A DNA stretch of 64,000 bases from a bacterium. Its GTDB lineage: Bacteria; CLD3; SB21. Positions 46,926 through 56,576 of the stretch are shown one piece after another (position 1 is the first letter of the stretch; every line of letters begins with the position of its first letter). The DNA lies in the NCBI GenBank assembly GCA_019695335.1, contig JAIBAF010000002.1:1-64000 (forward strand), given 5' to 3'. A model generated the notes under the pieces. That model was not told where the DNA came from, searched no databases, and saw only the letters and a list, made by a program, of their open reading frames with translations. A program made the position numbers and the translations under genes.

Positions 46926-47951
46926 TTAATATTTTTTGGCTTTGAGAATGACTTCTTGATATTTTGCAAGATTCTCAAGCACCTTGCCGACGCCACGAAC
47001 AACGGCTGTGAGCGGATCTTCGGCTACGATGACCGGCAAACCGGTTTCCTTTTTGATTTTTTCGTCCAATCCTTTGATCAAAGCGCCACCGCCCGATAAA
47101 ATAATACCACGATCCAGAATATCCGAAGCCAGTTCCGGTGGCGTGTGTTCCAGCGTAGCTTTTGTGCCTTCGATAATTTTAGCGATAGGATTGAGGAGGA
47201 TAGAACGGACTTCGGTCGAATCGGTTGTCAGTGTACGCGGAATTCCGGACACAATATCGCGGCCTTTGATTTCCATGGTAATTTCCTGCGGCAAAGGAAC
47301 CGCCGACCCGATCGTACATTTGATTTCTTCTGCGGTTTTTTCTCCGAGCAGCAAGTTATGCTGGATGCGGAAGTATTGGATAATTGAGCGCGTCAGTTCG
47401 TCGCCGGCAATGCGCAGCGACGTGTCGCAGACAATTCCGTTCAACGCAATAACGGCTATTTCCGACGTTCCACCGCCGATATCCATGATCATGTTACCGA
47501 TCGATTGATCAACTTCAATACCGACACCGATCGCAGCAGCCATCGGCTCAGGAACGAGATAGACTTCTTTGGCTCCAGCGTGTTCAGCGGAATCACGCAC
47601 GGCGCGCTGCTCTACCATTGTAATGCCGCTAGGGACGCCGACAACGACGCGCTTGCCCATGAAACGTGCCGGGCTAACTTTGCGGATAAATTCCTGCAAC
47701 ATCAGCTCCGTCATTTCGAAATCAGCGATCACACCATCTTTGAGAGGACGGACGGTAAGGATCTCATCGTGCGTGCGGCCCATCATTTCCTTTGCGTCGC
47801 GTCCGATGGCCATCATTTTGTTGGTACGTTTATTAATGGCGACAATAGATGGTTCGTTAATCACAATGCCTTTATGTTTAACATACACCAGCGTGTTGGC
47901 CGTGCCGAGATCGATGGCAATTTCGTTGTTAAAAATATTGAATAAGCTCAT
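46926..47951 (-). CDS. mreB: Rod shape-determining protein MreB
   Basis: MreB is the bacterial actin that organises elongation of the side wall. The actin-fold motifs are clear: phosphate-1 EIAIDLGTANTLVYVKHKG, phosphate-2 NMIMDIGGGTSEIAVIAL and the adenosine segment IILSGGGALIKGLDEKI. Length is 341 residues. It starts the mreBCD series and is 48 bases after purH; an AAGGAG-type ribosome site precedes the ATG. Confidence 0.97.
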   Translation of the reverse strand: MSLFNIFNNEIAIDLGTANTLVYVKHKGIVINEPSIVAINKRTNKMMAIGRDAKEMMGRTHDEILTVRPLKDGVIADFEMTELMLQEFIRKVSPARFMGKRVVVGVPSGITMVEQRAVRDSAEHAGAKEVYLVPEPMAAAIGVGIEVDQSIGNMIMDIGGGTSEIAVIALNGIVCDTSLRIAGDELTRSIIQYFRIQHNLLLGEKTAEEIKCTIGSAVPLPQEITMEIKGRDIVSGIPRTLTTDSTEVRSILLNPIAKIIEGTKATLEHTPPELASDILDRGIILSGGGALIKGLDEKIKKETGLPVIVAEDPLTAVVRGVGKVLENLAKYQEVILKAKKY

Positions 47952-47999
47952 GGGTTATGCAAACTCCTTGGTTTCACGCACGATTGTATGCATAAGGCA

Positions 48000-49547
48000 C
48001 TAATGTTTAAAATGTCGGACGGAAGTAAACACCATCGTCATGCCAAGTTCATTGGCTGCGTCGATGACTTCCTGGTCTTTCACGGAACCGCCGGGTTGAA
48101 TGACGGCAGTAGCGCCGGCTTTAGCCGCTGCATCGACGCCATCGCGGAAAGGAAAAAAGGCATCGGATGCAATTGCTGAGTTTTTAAGCTCGATACCTGC
48201 GTTGTGTGCTTTGATCACAGCCAACTGCGACGAATCGACGCGCGACATTTGTCCTGCTCCGATTCCGAGAGTACGATCTTTCGAAGCATAGACAATCGCA
48301 TTGGACTTGACGTGTTTAACCATTTTCCAACCGAACATCATTGCTTCGTGCTCGTCTTTTGTCGGCGTACGTTTGGTTACGACTTTCCAGTTTTTCGGAT
48401 CAACAACAAGTTCATCCGATTCCTGCACTAAATATCCGTCGAGCGCTTTACGCAATTCCGGCAATACATTCTTTGCAGAAGAAAAATCGTACCGAATCAA
48501 ACGAATGTTTTTCTTCTTCTGTAAAATTGACAAAGCTTCTGATTCAAATTCAGGAGCAATGATCGCTTCGACGAATACTTCGCCGATGTCATGAGCGGTT
48601 TTAGCCGTCAATGTCCGGTTAAATCCGATGACTCCGCCGAAAGCCGATACCGGATCAGTCGAACGTGCATGGACGTAGGCTTCGTACAAATCATTATGTA
48701 TGGCAGCCCCGCAAGGATTGGTATGTTTGACGATCACACAACACGGCTGATCGAAATCGCTGACGACACGAACGCACGCGTCAAGATCAATGATATTATT
48801 GTACGAAAGTTCCTTGCCGTGAAGCTGTTCATATTTCGGCTTGTTCGAATTCGTTGTAAAATAAAACGACGCTTTCTGGTGCGGGTTTTCGCCATAACGT
48901 AAATTTTGAATCTTTTCCAGTGACAACATCATCGTTTTCGGCAATTCTTCTTCAGAAGGTTTTTGCACATTAGCAAAATAGTTTGAAATAACAGTATCGT
49001 AATGCGCCGTATGTTCAAACGCTTTGATCATCAGTTGAAAACGCGTTGTTTCAGAAACGTCACCGGTGGATTTGATCTCGTCTAAAACACGGACATAATC
49101 AGCAGGATCGACCAGCACGACCACGCTTTTGTAGTTTTTGGAAGCCGAACGGATCATCGATGGTCCGCCGATATCGATATTTTCGATGACTTCCGCAAGG
49201 GGGACGTTTGATTTTTTGATCGTTGCTTCAAAGGGATACAGATTCACAGCCAATAAATCGATCATGCCGATACCGTGTTTGCGGGCGTCTTCCATGTGCG
49301 ATGCATGATCACGAAGCGCCAGCAAACCGCCGTGAATTTTCGGATGCAGCGTTTTGACGCGACCGTCCATCATTTCCGGAAATCCGGTAAGATCGGAAAC
49401 TTTTTTAACAGGAATTTTAGCCGCTTCCAACGAAGAAGCGGTTCCGCCGGTGGAGACGATTTCAGTACCCATCGCATGAAGCGACGACGCAAAATCTACG
49501 ATTCCCGTTTTATTCGAAACACTTATTAATGCGCGTTTAATGGTCAT
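48000..49547 (-). CDS. purH: Bifunctional AICAR formyltransferase/IMP cyclohydrolase
   Basis: PurH carries out the last two steps of purine synthesis: formylation of AICAR and ring closure to IMP. The N-terminal IMP cyclohydrolase (MGS-like) part covers about 1-200 ([34 protein letters not shown]). The C-terminal AICAR transformylase covers about 200-515 and has [14 protein letters not shown] and [15 protein letters not shown]. Length of 515 residues is normal. The purH-mreBCD order is also seen in Chlorobi/Ignavibacteria-type genomes. Confidence 0.97.
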   Translation of the reverse strand: MTIKRALISVSNKTGIVDFASSLHAMGTEIVSTGGTASSLEAAKIPVKKVSDLTGFPEMMDGRVKTLHPKIHGGLLALRDHASHMEDARKHGIGMIDLLAVNLYPFEATIKKSNVPLAEVIENIDIGGPSMIRSASKNYKSVVVLVDPADYVRVLDEIKSTGDVSETTRFQLMIKAFEHTAHYDTVISNYFANVQKPSEEELPKTMMLSLEKIQNLRYGENPHQKASFYFTTNSNKPKYEQLHGKELSYNNIIDLDACVRVVSDFDQPCCVIVKHTNPCGAAIHNDLYEAYVHARSTDPVSAFGGVIGFNRTLTAKTAHDIGEVFVEAIIAPEFESEALSILQKKKNIRLIRYDFSSAKNVLPELRKALDGYLVQESDELVVDPKNWKVVTKRTPTKDEHEAMMFGWKMVKHVKSNAIVYASKDRTLGIGAGQMSRVDSSQLAVIKAHNAGIELKNSAIASDAFFPFRDGVDAAAKAGATAVIQPGGSVKDQEVIDAANELGMTMVFTSVRHFKH

Positions 49548-49669
49548 AGGTGAAAATTGAAGGTAGGTGTGATTTTTTCAGTGTATCTTAAATTCTCTGC
49601 CGAATTGGAAAAAAGCGAAAGAATGTAGGAATTGAGGGATAAAAAAGCAAGAAATTTAAAGAGTTACGG

Positions 49670-49705
49670 GAAAAACAAACAAGTCAGGCTGAATAACCTG
49701 ACTTG
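49670..49705 (-). terminator. Intrinsic terminator after the small lipoprotein gene
   Basis: On the minus strand CAAGTCAGG pairs with CCTGACTTG, followed by TTTGTTTTTC. It lies downstream of the gene at 49736-50188. Confidence 0.8.
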
Positions 49706-49735
49706 CTAAAAAACTATGCTTTTATTCAGAACAAA

Positions 49736-50188
49736 CTATTTTGTTCCCTCGCCCCATTCATAGTCCATGTTCAATTTAAACTCGATTTTTTTGTTATCAT
49801 CTTCGGAAGGATTTTCGAAAACCAAATAATACAACGTCTTGGAGCTTTTGTATTGGTTGAGTAGACGGATTTTAAAGTTATCGTTAATCTTTTCGCCGGA
49901 TTCATAATATTTTTTAAAAGCTTCCTCTTTATCGAATTTCAAAAAATTTTCTTCGTCCATCACATAGACCTTAGCTTTACGATCGCCACCGTCTATTACT
50001 CGCCATTCACCTTCTACGGAAATGGCGTTCATTTTATCTTCGAGTACGATTTCAAACTGGTAATATTCGCCCGCTTTGAGCGTTTCGGTTTTACTGACTT
50101 TATTGTTTTTAGCTGTGATCATTTCTTTACCACCGCCGCAACCCGCTATAAATATGGCCGCAGATAAAATCATCAGAAGTTTTTTCAT
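49736..50188 (-). CDS. Putative lipoprotein of unknown function
   Basis: No family recognised. The first 17 residues form a clean lipoprotein signal with lipobox IAGC (FIAGCGGGK). The mature part has about 130 residues and looks like a single beta-rich domain, with alternating strands such as YYQFEIVLEDKMNAISVEG and LYYLVFENPS. It is a single-gene unit with its own terminator. It is divergent from the S9 peptidase gene by 196 bases. Confidence 0.78.
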   Translation of the reverse strand: MKKLLMILSAAIFIAGCGGGKEMITAKNNKVSKTETLKAGEYYQFEIVLEDKMNAISVEGEWRVIDGGDRKAKVYVMDEENFLKFDKEEAFKKYYESGEKINDNFKIRLLNQYKSSKTLYYLVFENPSEDDNKKIEFKLNMDYEWGEGTK

Positions 50189-50304
50189 AATTTTCCTCCG
50201 TTCGTTTTTATAATAAACTTATAGATCAGAATAGTTTAAATTCGAAAGCTCTCTTAAAAGTAAAAATTAAATTTATTTTTTCAAACGTTTAATTCACGTT
50301 CAGC

Positions 50305-50333
50305 TTGATATTAACCGATTGATTTAATATCGT
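50305..50333 (+). promoter_or_regulatory. Putative promoter of the S9 peptidase gene
   Basis: TTGATA (50305-50310) and TATCGT (50328-50333) with a 17-base spacer; 51 bases to the start codon. The -10 match is weak. Confidence 0.4.
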
Positions 50334-50384
50334 ACTTCTGCTATTGAAGTTAGGACCCACCCGCTACACACAAGGAGTTTTGTT

Positions 50385-52406
50385 ATGAAATCCGCAATTT
50401 TCTTTTTGAGCTTCTACTTTGTTTTCAATCTCTCCGCGCAAACTAAACGACCGATGACCTCAGAAGATTTATGGAATGTAAAACGTGTTTCCGGACTCAC
50501 GGTTTCGCCTGATGAAAAATACGGGGCGTTCGTCGTCACAGAATATTCAATCAAGGATAATAAAGGCAATTCCGATCTTTGGGTGATCGATCTTACAACA
50601 AACAAAATTAAACGCCTGACGACAAATGTTGGGAGCGATAATTCTCCGGTATGGCATCCAGACAGTAAAACGATAGCATTTATCTCCAAACGTGAAGGTG
50701 ATTACGCGCAGCTCTATCAAATCAACATTGATGGCGGTGAAGCAAGTCTTGTAACGGAAATGCCTCTGGGAATTTCTTCGCCGAAATATACGCCTGATGG
50801 CAAGCGAATTATTTTTGCTTCACAGATTTTGCCTGAGTTCGAGAAAGATTTCGACGGATTGAAAAAACATGTAAAAGAAAAAAAAGACGGCAAAATGACC
50901 GCGAAAGTAACGGAAAACCGTCTTTACCGTTATTGGGACAGCTGGCTGACGGACGGTTATGTTACGCATCTTTATGCATACACTATCGATTCAAAAGATC
51001 GTATGGATCTTACCAAAGGATCAACACGCTTGATGAGCATGGACGGAGGAGTCGATTATGATATCTCACCGGACGGACAATGGGTAGTTTTATCGGCTAA
51101 TAGCACTGAACCGCCATACCGTAAAATCGATTCGGATATTTATTTGATTAAAATCGGCGACAGCAGCTGGACTAATGTTACATCATCGCCTACTTCTAAT
51201 GAAAACAGCGGCTTCTTTTCAAAAGACGGTAAATTTCTTTACTTCTCTCAATTTCCGGATCCGAATCATCCCGATGAAGTTGCTCAATTGGTTCAAATGA
51301 ATCTCGCAACAAAAGACAAAAAGATTTTAAATGAAAAATCCGACATTTCTTTTGGCAATTTTCTGGAAACATCTGACGGTAAACAAATGTATATGTTTGC
51401 CGATGTCAAAGCCTTATCGGCCGTTTATTCGTTGAATATTACTTCAGCGAAATTTGATCCTGTGATCACAGACGGCAAAATGAATTCGCTGAATATTACC
51501 AAAGAAAAATTGATTTATCTGAAGCAAAACATTTCCATGCCGACGGAAATTTTTGAATTCAATTTGAAAACAAAAAAACAAACTCAATTAAGCTTTTTCA
51601 ATAAAACGTTAATGGATTCGTTATCGTTCGGCAAAGTTGAAAACCTGACTTTCAAAGGCGCGAATAATGACGACATACAGATGTTTTTTATTTATCCGCC
51701 CGATTTTGATCCCAATAAAAAGTATCCGCTCATCCACATGATTCATGGCGGTCCGCACGGAACGTTTGGTGACGAATTCCATTTCCGCTGGAACGGACAA
51801 CTTTTTGCTGCCGGCGGATATGCGGTGGCTATGGTCAATTTTCACGGCTCGACCAGTTTCGGCAACGATTTTACCAAATCCATTGTCGGAGCGCACGGCG
51901 ATAAACCGTTTACTGACATTATGAAAGCAACCGATTATTTATTGGAAAAATATTCTTTTCTCGACAGCACAAAAATGGCCGCGGCGGGCGGAAGTTACGG
52001 CGGCTATATGGTCAATTGGATCGCCGGTCATACGAATCGTTTCAAATGTCTCATCAGTCACGCCGGTGTGTATGATTTGATGGGGCAATTTGCTTCCGAC
52101 ATGACGTACGAACGCGATCAATCGTACGGTGGTTCTCCTTGGGAAGGAAAATACGAGAATATCAACCGTTACAGCCCGGCGCATTTTGCCCATAATTTTT
52201 CAACGCCGATGTTGATCATTCACTGTGAAAAAGATTATCGAGTTCCCGTAACGCAGGGTTTGGAATTGTATGGTGTCCTGCAAGGCAAAGGTATTCCTGC
52301 ACGGTTAGTTTATTTTCCCAATGAAAACCACTGGGTGTTACAACCGCAAAATTCCATTTATTGGTACAAAGAAGTCAATGATTGGTTTAAACGTTTTTTG
52401 AAATAA
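50385..52406 (+). CDS. S9 family (prolyl oligopeptidase-like) peptidase
   Basis: An exported serine peptidase. The signal peptide ends LSA before Gln (residue 19 or so). A beta-propeller made of TolB/DPP-like blades covers about 30-400 (NSDLWVIDLTT, HPDSKTIAFIS). The alpha/beta hydrolase domain holds the triad: S537 in GGSYGGYM, D617 in CEKDYRVP and H649 in NENHW. This fits dipeptidyl or acylaminoacyl peptidases that trim peptides in the periplasm. Length of 673 residues is typical. Confidence 0.94.
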   Translation: MKSAIFFLSFYFVFNLSAQTKRPMTSEDLWNVKRVSGLTVSPDEKYGAFVVTEYSIKDNKGNSDLWVIDLTTNKIKRLTTNVGSDNSPVWHPDSKTIAFISKREGDYAQLYQINIDGGEASLVTEMPLGISSPKYTPDGKRIIFASQILPEFEKDFDGLKKHVKEKKDGKMTAKVTENRLYRYWDSWLTDGYVTHLYAYTIDSKDRMDLTKGSTRLMSMDGGVDYDISPDGQWVVLSANSTEPPYRKIDSDIYLIKIGDSSWTNVTSSPTSNENSGFFSKDGKFLYFSQFPDPNHPDEVAQLVQMNLATKDKKILNEKSDISFGNFLETSDGKQMYMFADVKALSAVYSLNITSAKFDPVITDGKMNSLNITKEKLIYLKQNISMPTEIFEFNLKTKKQTQLSFFNKTLMDSLSFGKVENLTFKGANNDDIQMFFIYPPDFDPNKKYPLIHMIHGGPHGTFGDEFHFRWNGQLFAAGGYAVAMVNFHGSTSFGNDFTKSIVGAHGDKPFTDIMKATDYLLEKYSFLDSTKMAAAGGSYGGYMVNWIAGHTNRFKCLISHAGVYDLMGQFASDMTYERDQSYGGSPWEGKYENINRYSPAHFAHNFSTPMLIIHCEKDYRVPVTQGLELYGVLQGKGIPARLVYFPNENHWVLQPQNSIYWYKEVNDWFKRFLK

Positions 52407-52428
52407 TCTAAATTGCGAAAGCCATTTT

Positions 52429-53571
52429 ATGCCGGTTCCGAAACCACGCAATGAATCCCAACGCCTCGAATCTTTGTATCGGTATAAAATCCTGGACACG
52501 GATCCTGAACAACGTTTCGACGATCTGGCTTATCTTGCGTCATTTATTTGCAACGCACCTGTCGCCATGATTAATTTCATTGATGCCGAGCGGCAATGGG
52601 TTAAATCTAAAATCGGTACGGATATTCGTGAAACAATACGTGATGCGGCTTTTTGCGCTCATACGATTTTGCAAAACGACTTGATGATTGTCACTGACGC
52701 AACGAAAGACGAACGTTTCGCCAACAACCCTTACGTTTTCTCGGGGCTTAAAGTGCGGTTTTATGCCGGTGCGACGATCCTGTCAAGCGACGGCCATGCG
52801 TTGGGAACCATTTGCATCTTAGATACCAAACCGCGGAATTTATCGCCGGAACAAGCCGATGCTTTACGCGCGCTCAGCCGGCAAGTTCACGATCAAATGG
52901 AGTTACGTAATCAATTGTTTGATTTAAAAAAGACGCTGGGTGATCGGGATCGCATCGAGCAATCGTTGCAGCAAAATGAAGCTTACTTAAATGAAATTCT
53001 TGAAACATCCAGAGACGGTATCTTGGTTGAAGAAGATGAGCATGTCGTGTATATGAATAATGCATACGCTCATTTGTTCGGCTGTTCGTCCCCGGAAGAG
53101 TTGTACGGCTTGCATTTATCTGAACTTGCAGCGCCCGAAGATATCGAACGGCTGCTTGAGTATGGTCGTCGCCGCGCTCGCGGTGAAGAAGCACCGACGC
53201 TTTATACTTTTAAAATCCAAAGACGCGATAACCGCATGCCGGTTGAACTCGAAGCCTCCGTCTCAAATTTTCTTCATGAAAAAAAACATCATATCATTAC
53301 TTTCGTACGCGATATTACTGAACGCAGAAGGAGTGAATTGGAGCGCGAGCGCCTGATAACCGATCTTCAGAACGCTTTAAGTAAGGTCAAAACACTAAGC
53401 GGGCTCCTACCGATCTGTGCTGCTTGTAAAAAAATTCGCGACGACAAAGGATATTGGAATCAAATAGAAGTCTATATCGAACAACATTCCGAAGCCGATT
53501 TCAGTCATGGCATTTGTCCCGACTGTGCCAGACGATTGTACCCTGAAGATTTTTCAGACGACATGAAGTAA
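52429..53571 (+). CDS. GAF-PAS signalling protein with a Cys-rich C-terminal tail
   Basis: A cytoplasmic sensor without an output domain I can name. Residues about 20-160 form a GAF domain (FDDLAYLASFICNAPVAM, QWVKSKIGTD) and about 180-305 a PAS domain (LVEEDEHVVYMNNAYAHLFG). The C-terminal part is a short coiled coil followed by LLPICAACKKIRDD and the CPDCARRLYP ending. The two CxxC pairs look like a metal or redox site and recur at the end of many PAS/response-regulator proteins. It follows the peptidase gene by 22 bases and precedes the kinase gene by 30. Confidence 0.85.
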   Translation: MPVPKPRNESQRLESLYRYKILDTDPEQRFDDLAYLASFICNAPVAMINFIDAERQWVKSKIGTDIRETIRDAAFCAHTILQNDLMIVTDATKDERFANNPYVFSGLKVRFYAGATILSSDGHALGTICILDTKPRNLSPEQADALRALSRQVHDQMELRNQLFDLKKTLGDRDRIEQSLQQNEAYLNEILETSRDGILVEEDEHVVYMNNAYAHLFGCSSPEELYGLHLSELAAPEDIERLLEYGRRRARGEEAPTLYTFKIQRRDNRMPVELEASVSNFLHEKKHHIITFVRDITERRRSELERERLITDLQNALSKVKTLSGLLPICAACKKIRDDKGYWNQIEVYIEQHSEADFSHGICPDCARRLYPEDFSDDMK

Positions 53572-53601
53572 ATATTTAGCTTCATTTTTAAGCAAAATAC
53601 T

Positions 53602-55821
53602 ATGACCCGACGTACCGTTGGATTGATCCTGTTTTTCATTATAAAATCTTTTCACCCGGCATTAGCGGAAGAGAGCCAGGATTTGCTTACTCTTCAGAAA
53701 TGGTATTTTCGTTGGGGCGATGTACGTACAGATTCAGGCCTATCAATCCCAAGTGCTGCCGAAATCGCCACCTGGAGTCAACACGACATCGGTTATAATT
53801 TTCCCAATCCGACAAATGACAGCATCTTATGGGTTGCAACTCCATTGCCTGAAAATGCGTGGGTAGAACCCGCCCTATGTGTTTTTGAACTCGATCACTA
53901 TTTTGATGTTTACACCGATCAGAAGCACGTGTACACTTTTGGCCCCGATCAATACAATGACGCCAGGTTGGGCCGGATATTGATGTGGCACACGGTTCTT
54001 TTGGGAGAAAACCCGTCCGGAAAAATGCTTTTGATCCGAATCAAATCGGATCACCGTATCGGTGCAGCGGAGATCCAGATCGGCTCATTTCGAGAGGTCA
54101 TTGATCGTATCGCAATGTCAGGCATGGATCAGGTCGTAATGGGTTCGCTGTTTTTATTAATCGGTATCGGGGCTTTTGCGATAGTATTTTTCAGAAAAAT
54201 CCACAAACACATTGTAACGTCCTTTGCAATTTTATCGCTGCATTTGGGAGTTATTACGCTATTTCAAACTGAGCTGGCACAAGCTGTGAGCAAAGTTACA
54301 ATCTTATTCACTTTCATAGATGCTATGTTAATCTTTTTTCTACCGGTCAGTATTTGTTATTTTTTCGAAAAAACGTTTGATCAGGGCTTTTTCAGATCGG
54401 TTTATTGGCTCAGAATCATCCATACGGTGTATGGATTGATCACGGCCATTTTAGTGTGGCTTGTACGATTTCCTTTCGACAATCTTTTTTTTGGTATAAC
54501 GGTGTTGACCCTTTTTGCCATTTCTGTTTCAGCCATCAAAAGGGCCATTCACGGTAATTTCGAAGCGAAAATTTTCGTTGGCGGTTTTGTTTTATTTACA
54601 GCATTTCTTTTCCGTGACGTTTTGATGGGACTTGAGTTTATTGCAGGATGGAAATTGACCAATCATTGGGGCATGCTGGCCTTGATGATTGCGTTGGCCA
54701 TTATTCTGGAAAAACGTTTCACCGAAGCTCAAAAAATGCTCCAGGAAAAAATACTGGAACTCGGTATCAGCGAACAGCGGTTACGATTTATGGTCGAAAA
54801 TCTTCCGCGTGGAGCTGTTTATCATCACGGAACCGATATTTTTATGAATAAAGCGGCGGAAGAAATTACCGCCTATTCTCGAACAGAATTGACCACAATC
54901 GATGAGTGGTTTCTAAAAATGCATCCGTCGGATCATGCTGAAGCTCACAAGCGATATCTGCAATCCAAACAGACCGGATTTCCGGAGCCCATTACTTTTT
55001 CGATTACACGCAAAGACGGTGAAATGCGCCGGATTGAATTTGTTGCTTATTCGGATTGGCCCGACGAAGTCTGGCTCTTAAACGATGTGACGGAAAGAGA
55101 ACGTGCCGAAATTGCGCTGAAAGAATCGCGTGAAGAGCTGAGAAAATTAGCCGGGCATTTACAAGAAGCCCGTGAAACGGAGCGCGCGCACATTGCCCGT
55201 GAAATTCATGACGAATTGGGACAATATTTAACCGGATTGAAAATGGATCTGGTGATGATTAAGGATGTAATTCATGATAATCGCAGTGAAACAGAAATCC
55301 GCGAATCTCTGAAAACCAAATTGGATTCCACCGCTCATTTGCTTGATAAAACCGTCATGTCCGTTCGAAAGATTGCATCCGACTTGCGACCGATCGTATT
55401 AGACAATCTCGGTCTGATCGCTGCCATCGAATGGCAGGTTGAAGATTTTCAAAACCGTACCGGTATTCCATGTGAATATCATTTACCCGCTGGATCCATT
55501 GAACTCGATAAGGATTTGTCGACGGCGATTTTCAGAATAGTACAGGAATCGTTGACGAATGTGATCCGGCATGCGCAGGCTTCGCGGGTGAGTATCGCCT
55601 TTGGACGAAGTGACAATCACTATTTCCTTGAAATCAAGGACAACGGGAAAGGCATTCAACCAAATGATTTACACAAATCAAAATCGTTTGGAGTGATTGG
55701 AATCCGGGAGCGTGCTTCGCTTTTCGGAGGCGAAGCGTCGATCGTAGGTGAGCCCGGGCGCGGTACAACCGTCAGCGTTACGATTCCAATATCATCTAAC
55801 CAGATTAAGGATGTCGTATGA
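53602..55821 (+). CDS. Membrane sensor histidine kinase (7TMR-DISM/PAS/HisKA_3)
   Basis: A signal peptide ends near PALAEESQ. A periplasmic sensor domain (about 25-170) is followed by seven hydrophobic segments (about 175-380) as in the 7TMR-DISM family, then a PAS domain (about 400-500) and a kinase core. The phospho-acceptor is H536 in HIAREIHDELGQYLTG (HisKA_3), followed by ATPase motifs IEWQVEDFQNRTG and LEIKDNGKG. It overlaps the response-regulator gene by four bases in ATGA, a standard pair. The ligand is unknown. Confidence 0.93.
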   Translation: MTRRTVGLILFFIIKSFHPALAEESQDLLTLQKWYFRWGDVRTDSGLSIPSAAEIATWSQHDIGYNFPNPTNDSILWVATPLPENAWVEPALCVFELDHYFDVYTDQKHVYTFGPDQYNDARLGRILMWHTVLLGENPSGKMLLIRIKSDHRIGAAEIQIGSFREVIDRIAMSGMDQVVMGSLFLLIGIGAFAIVFFRKIHKHIVTSFAILSLHLGVITLFQTELAQAVSKVTILFTFIDAMLIFFLPVSICYFFEKTFDQGFFRSVYWLRIIHTVYGLITAILVWLVRFPFDNLFFGITVLTLFAISVSAIKRAIHGNFEAKIFVGGFVLFTAFLFRDVLMGLEFIAGWKLTNHWGMLALMIALAIILEKRFTEAQKMLQEKILELGISEQRLRFMVENLPRGAVYHHGTDIFMNKAAEEITAYSRTELTTIDEWFLKMHPSDHAEAHKRYLQSKQTGFPEPITFSITRKDGEMRRIEFVAYSDWPDEVWLLNDVTERERAEIALKESREELRKLAGHLQEARETERAHIAREIHDELGQYLTGLKMDLVMIKDVIHDNRSETEIRESLKTKLDSTAHLLDKTVMSVRKIASDLRPIVLDNLGLIAAIEWQVEDFQNRTGIPCEYHLPAGSIELDKDLSTAIFRIVQESLTNVIRHAQASRVSIAFGRSDNHYFLEIKDNGKGIQPNDLHKSKSFGVIGIRERASLFGGEASIVGEPGRGTTVSVTIPISSNQIKDVV

Positions 55822-56450
55822 TAAAAATACTGATTGCCGATGATCATCCGGTTGTCCGGGAAGGATTGAAACAGATTATTTCAAAAGCGTCCGACATGAC
55901 CGTTACCGGTGAAGCTCTCAATGGACAAGAAGCTTTGGCGAAAATTGAGTCCGAAAACTTTGACGTAATAGTACTGGATGTCGGTATGCCGGGGCGCGAC
56001 GGACTTGAGATCCTAAAAGACATCCGAAAAGTTCATCAAAAACTGCCGGTTCTGATATTAAGTATGTATCCCGAAGATCAGGTTGCGATCAGGGCTCTCA
56101 ATGCGGGTGCATCGGGATATATGAATAAAGAAATCGCACCTGCCGAATTAGTCAATGCGATCAGAAAAATATTTCTCGGCGGAAAATATGTATCCGAAAC
56201 GCTCGCGCAGCAATTTGCTTCCGGTCTATACATGCGCGCAAAAGAAACTCCGCAGGAACAACTTTCTGATAGAGAATTTCAAGTGCTCCGAATGATCGCC
56301 TCAGCAAAAAACGCAAACGAAATCGCCGACGAACTTTTTATCAGCATCAAAACCGTGCGAACTTACCGGGACCGAATTTTAGAAAAATTGAATTTAAAAA
56401 ACGACGTCGAATTGACACATTTTGCCATTAAAAACAATCTTTTAGGTTAA
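55818..56450 (+). CDS. LuxR/NarL-type response regulator
   Basis: A receiver domain with acidic residues D8/D9 and phospho-acceptor D54 in VIVLDVGMPGRDG, then a LuxR-type helix-turn-helix (about 145-205; LSDREFQVLRMIA and ISIKTVRTYRDRILEKL). It is coupled to the kinase gene upstream. The 16-base element found before the next two promoters may be its binding site (inference from position only). Length of 210 residues is standard. Confidence 0.94.
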   Translation: MIKILIADDHPVVREGLKQIISKASDMTVTGEALNGQEALAKIESENFDVIVLDVGMPGRDGLEILKDIRKVHQKLPVLILSMYPEDQVAIRALNAGASGYMNKEIAPAELVNAIRKIFLGGKYVSETLAQQFASGLYMRAKETPQEQLSDREFQVLRMIASAKNANEIADELFISIKTVRTYRDRILEKLNLKNDVELTHFAIKNNLLG

Positions 56451-56504
56451 GTCGTGTCGTCTATGGACTACACGAACAATCTTCAGAAATGACAGATGTT
56501 TCAG

Positions 56505-56520
56505 CTTTCTGCCGATTGTT
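56505..56520 (+). promoter_or_regulatory. First copy of a shared 16-base element
   Basis: CTTTCTGCCGATTGTT, identical to the copy at 57547-57562. Its 3' end overlaps the -35 box of the promoter candidate TTGTTG (56516-56521)-17-TATGTT (56539-56544), an activator-like position. Confidence 0.55.
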
Positions 56521-56544
56521 GTGAGCTCGTATTTATGATATGTT
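56516..56544 (+). promoter_or_regulatory. Putative promoter of the TlpA-like gene
   Basis: TTGTTG and TATGTT with a 17-base spacer, 33 bases before the ATG at 56577. Confidence 0.45.
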
Positions 56545-56576
56545 GTAAACGAGTTTACAATTTAATAGGAGAAGAA

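Noticed and set aside
47954-47995. Inverted repeat TTATGCA/TGCATAA between purH and mreB
   Set aside because: Only seven bases per arm with a 28-base loop, and it contains the mreB ribosome site; likely chance.
56496-56576. Earlier start for the TlpA-like protein
   Set aside because: It would begin ahead of a promoter candidate and has no ribosome site; AGGAGAAG precedes the ATG at 56577.
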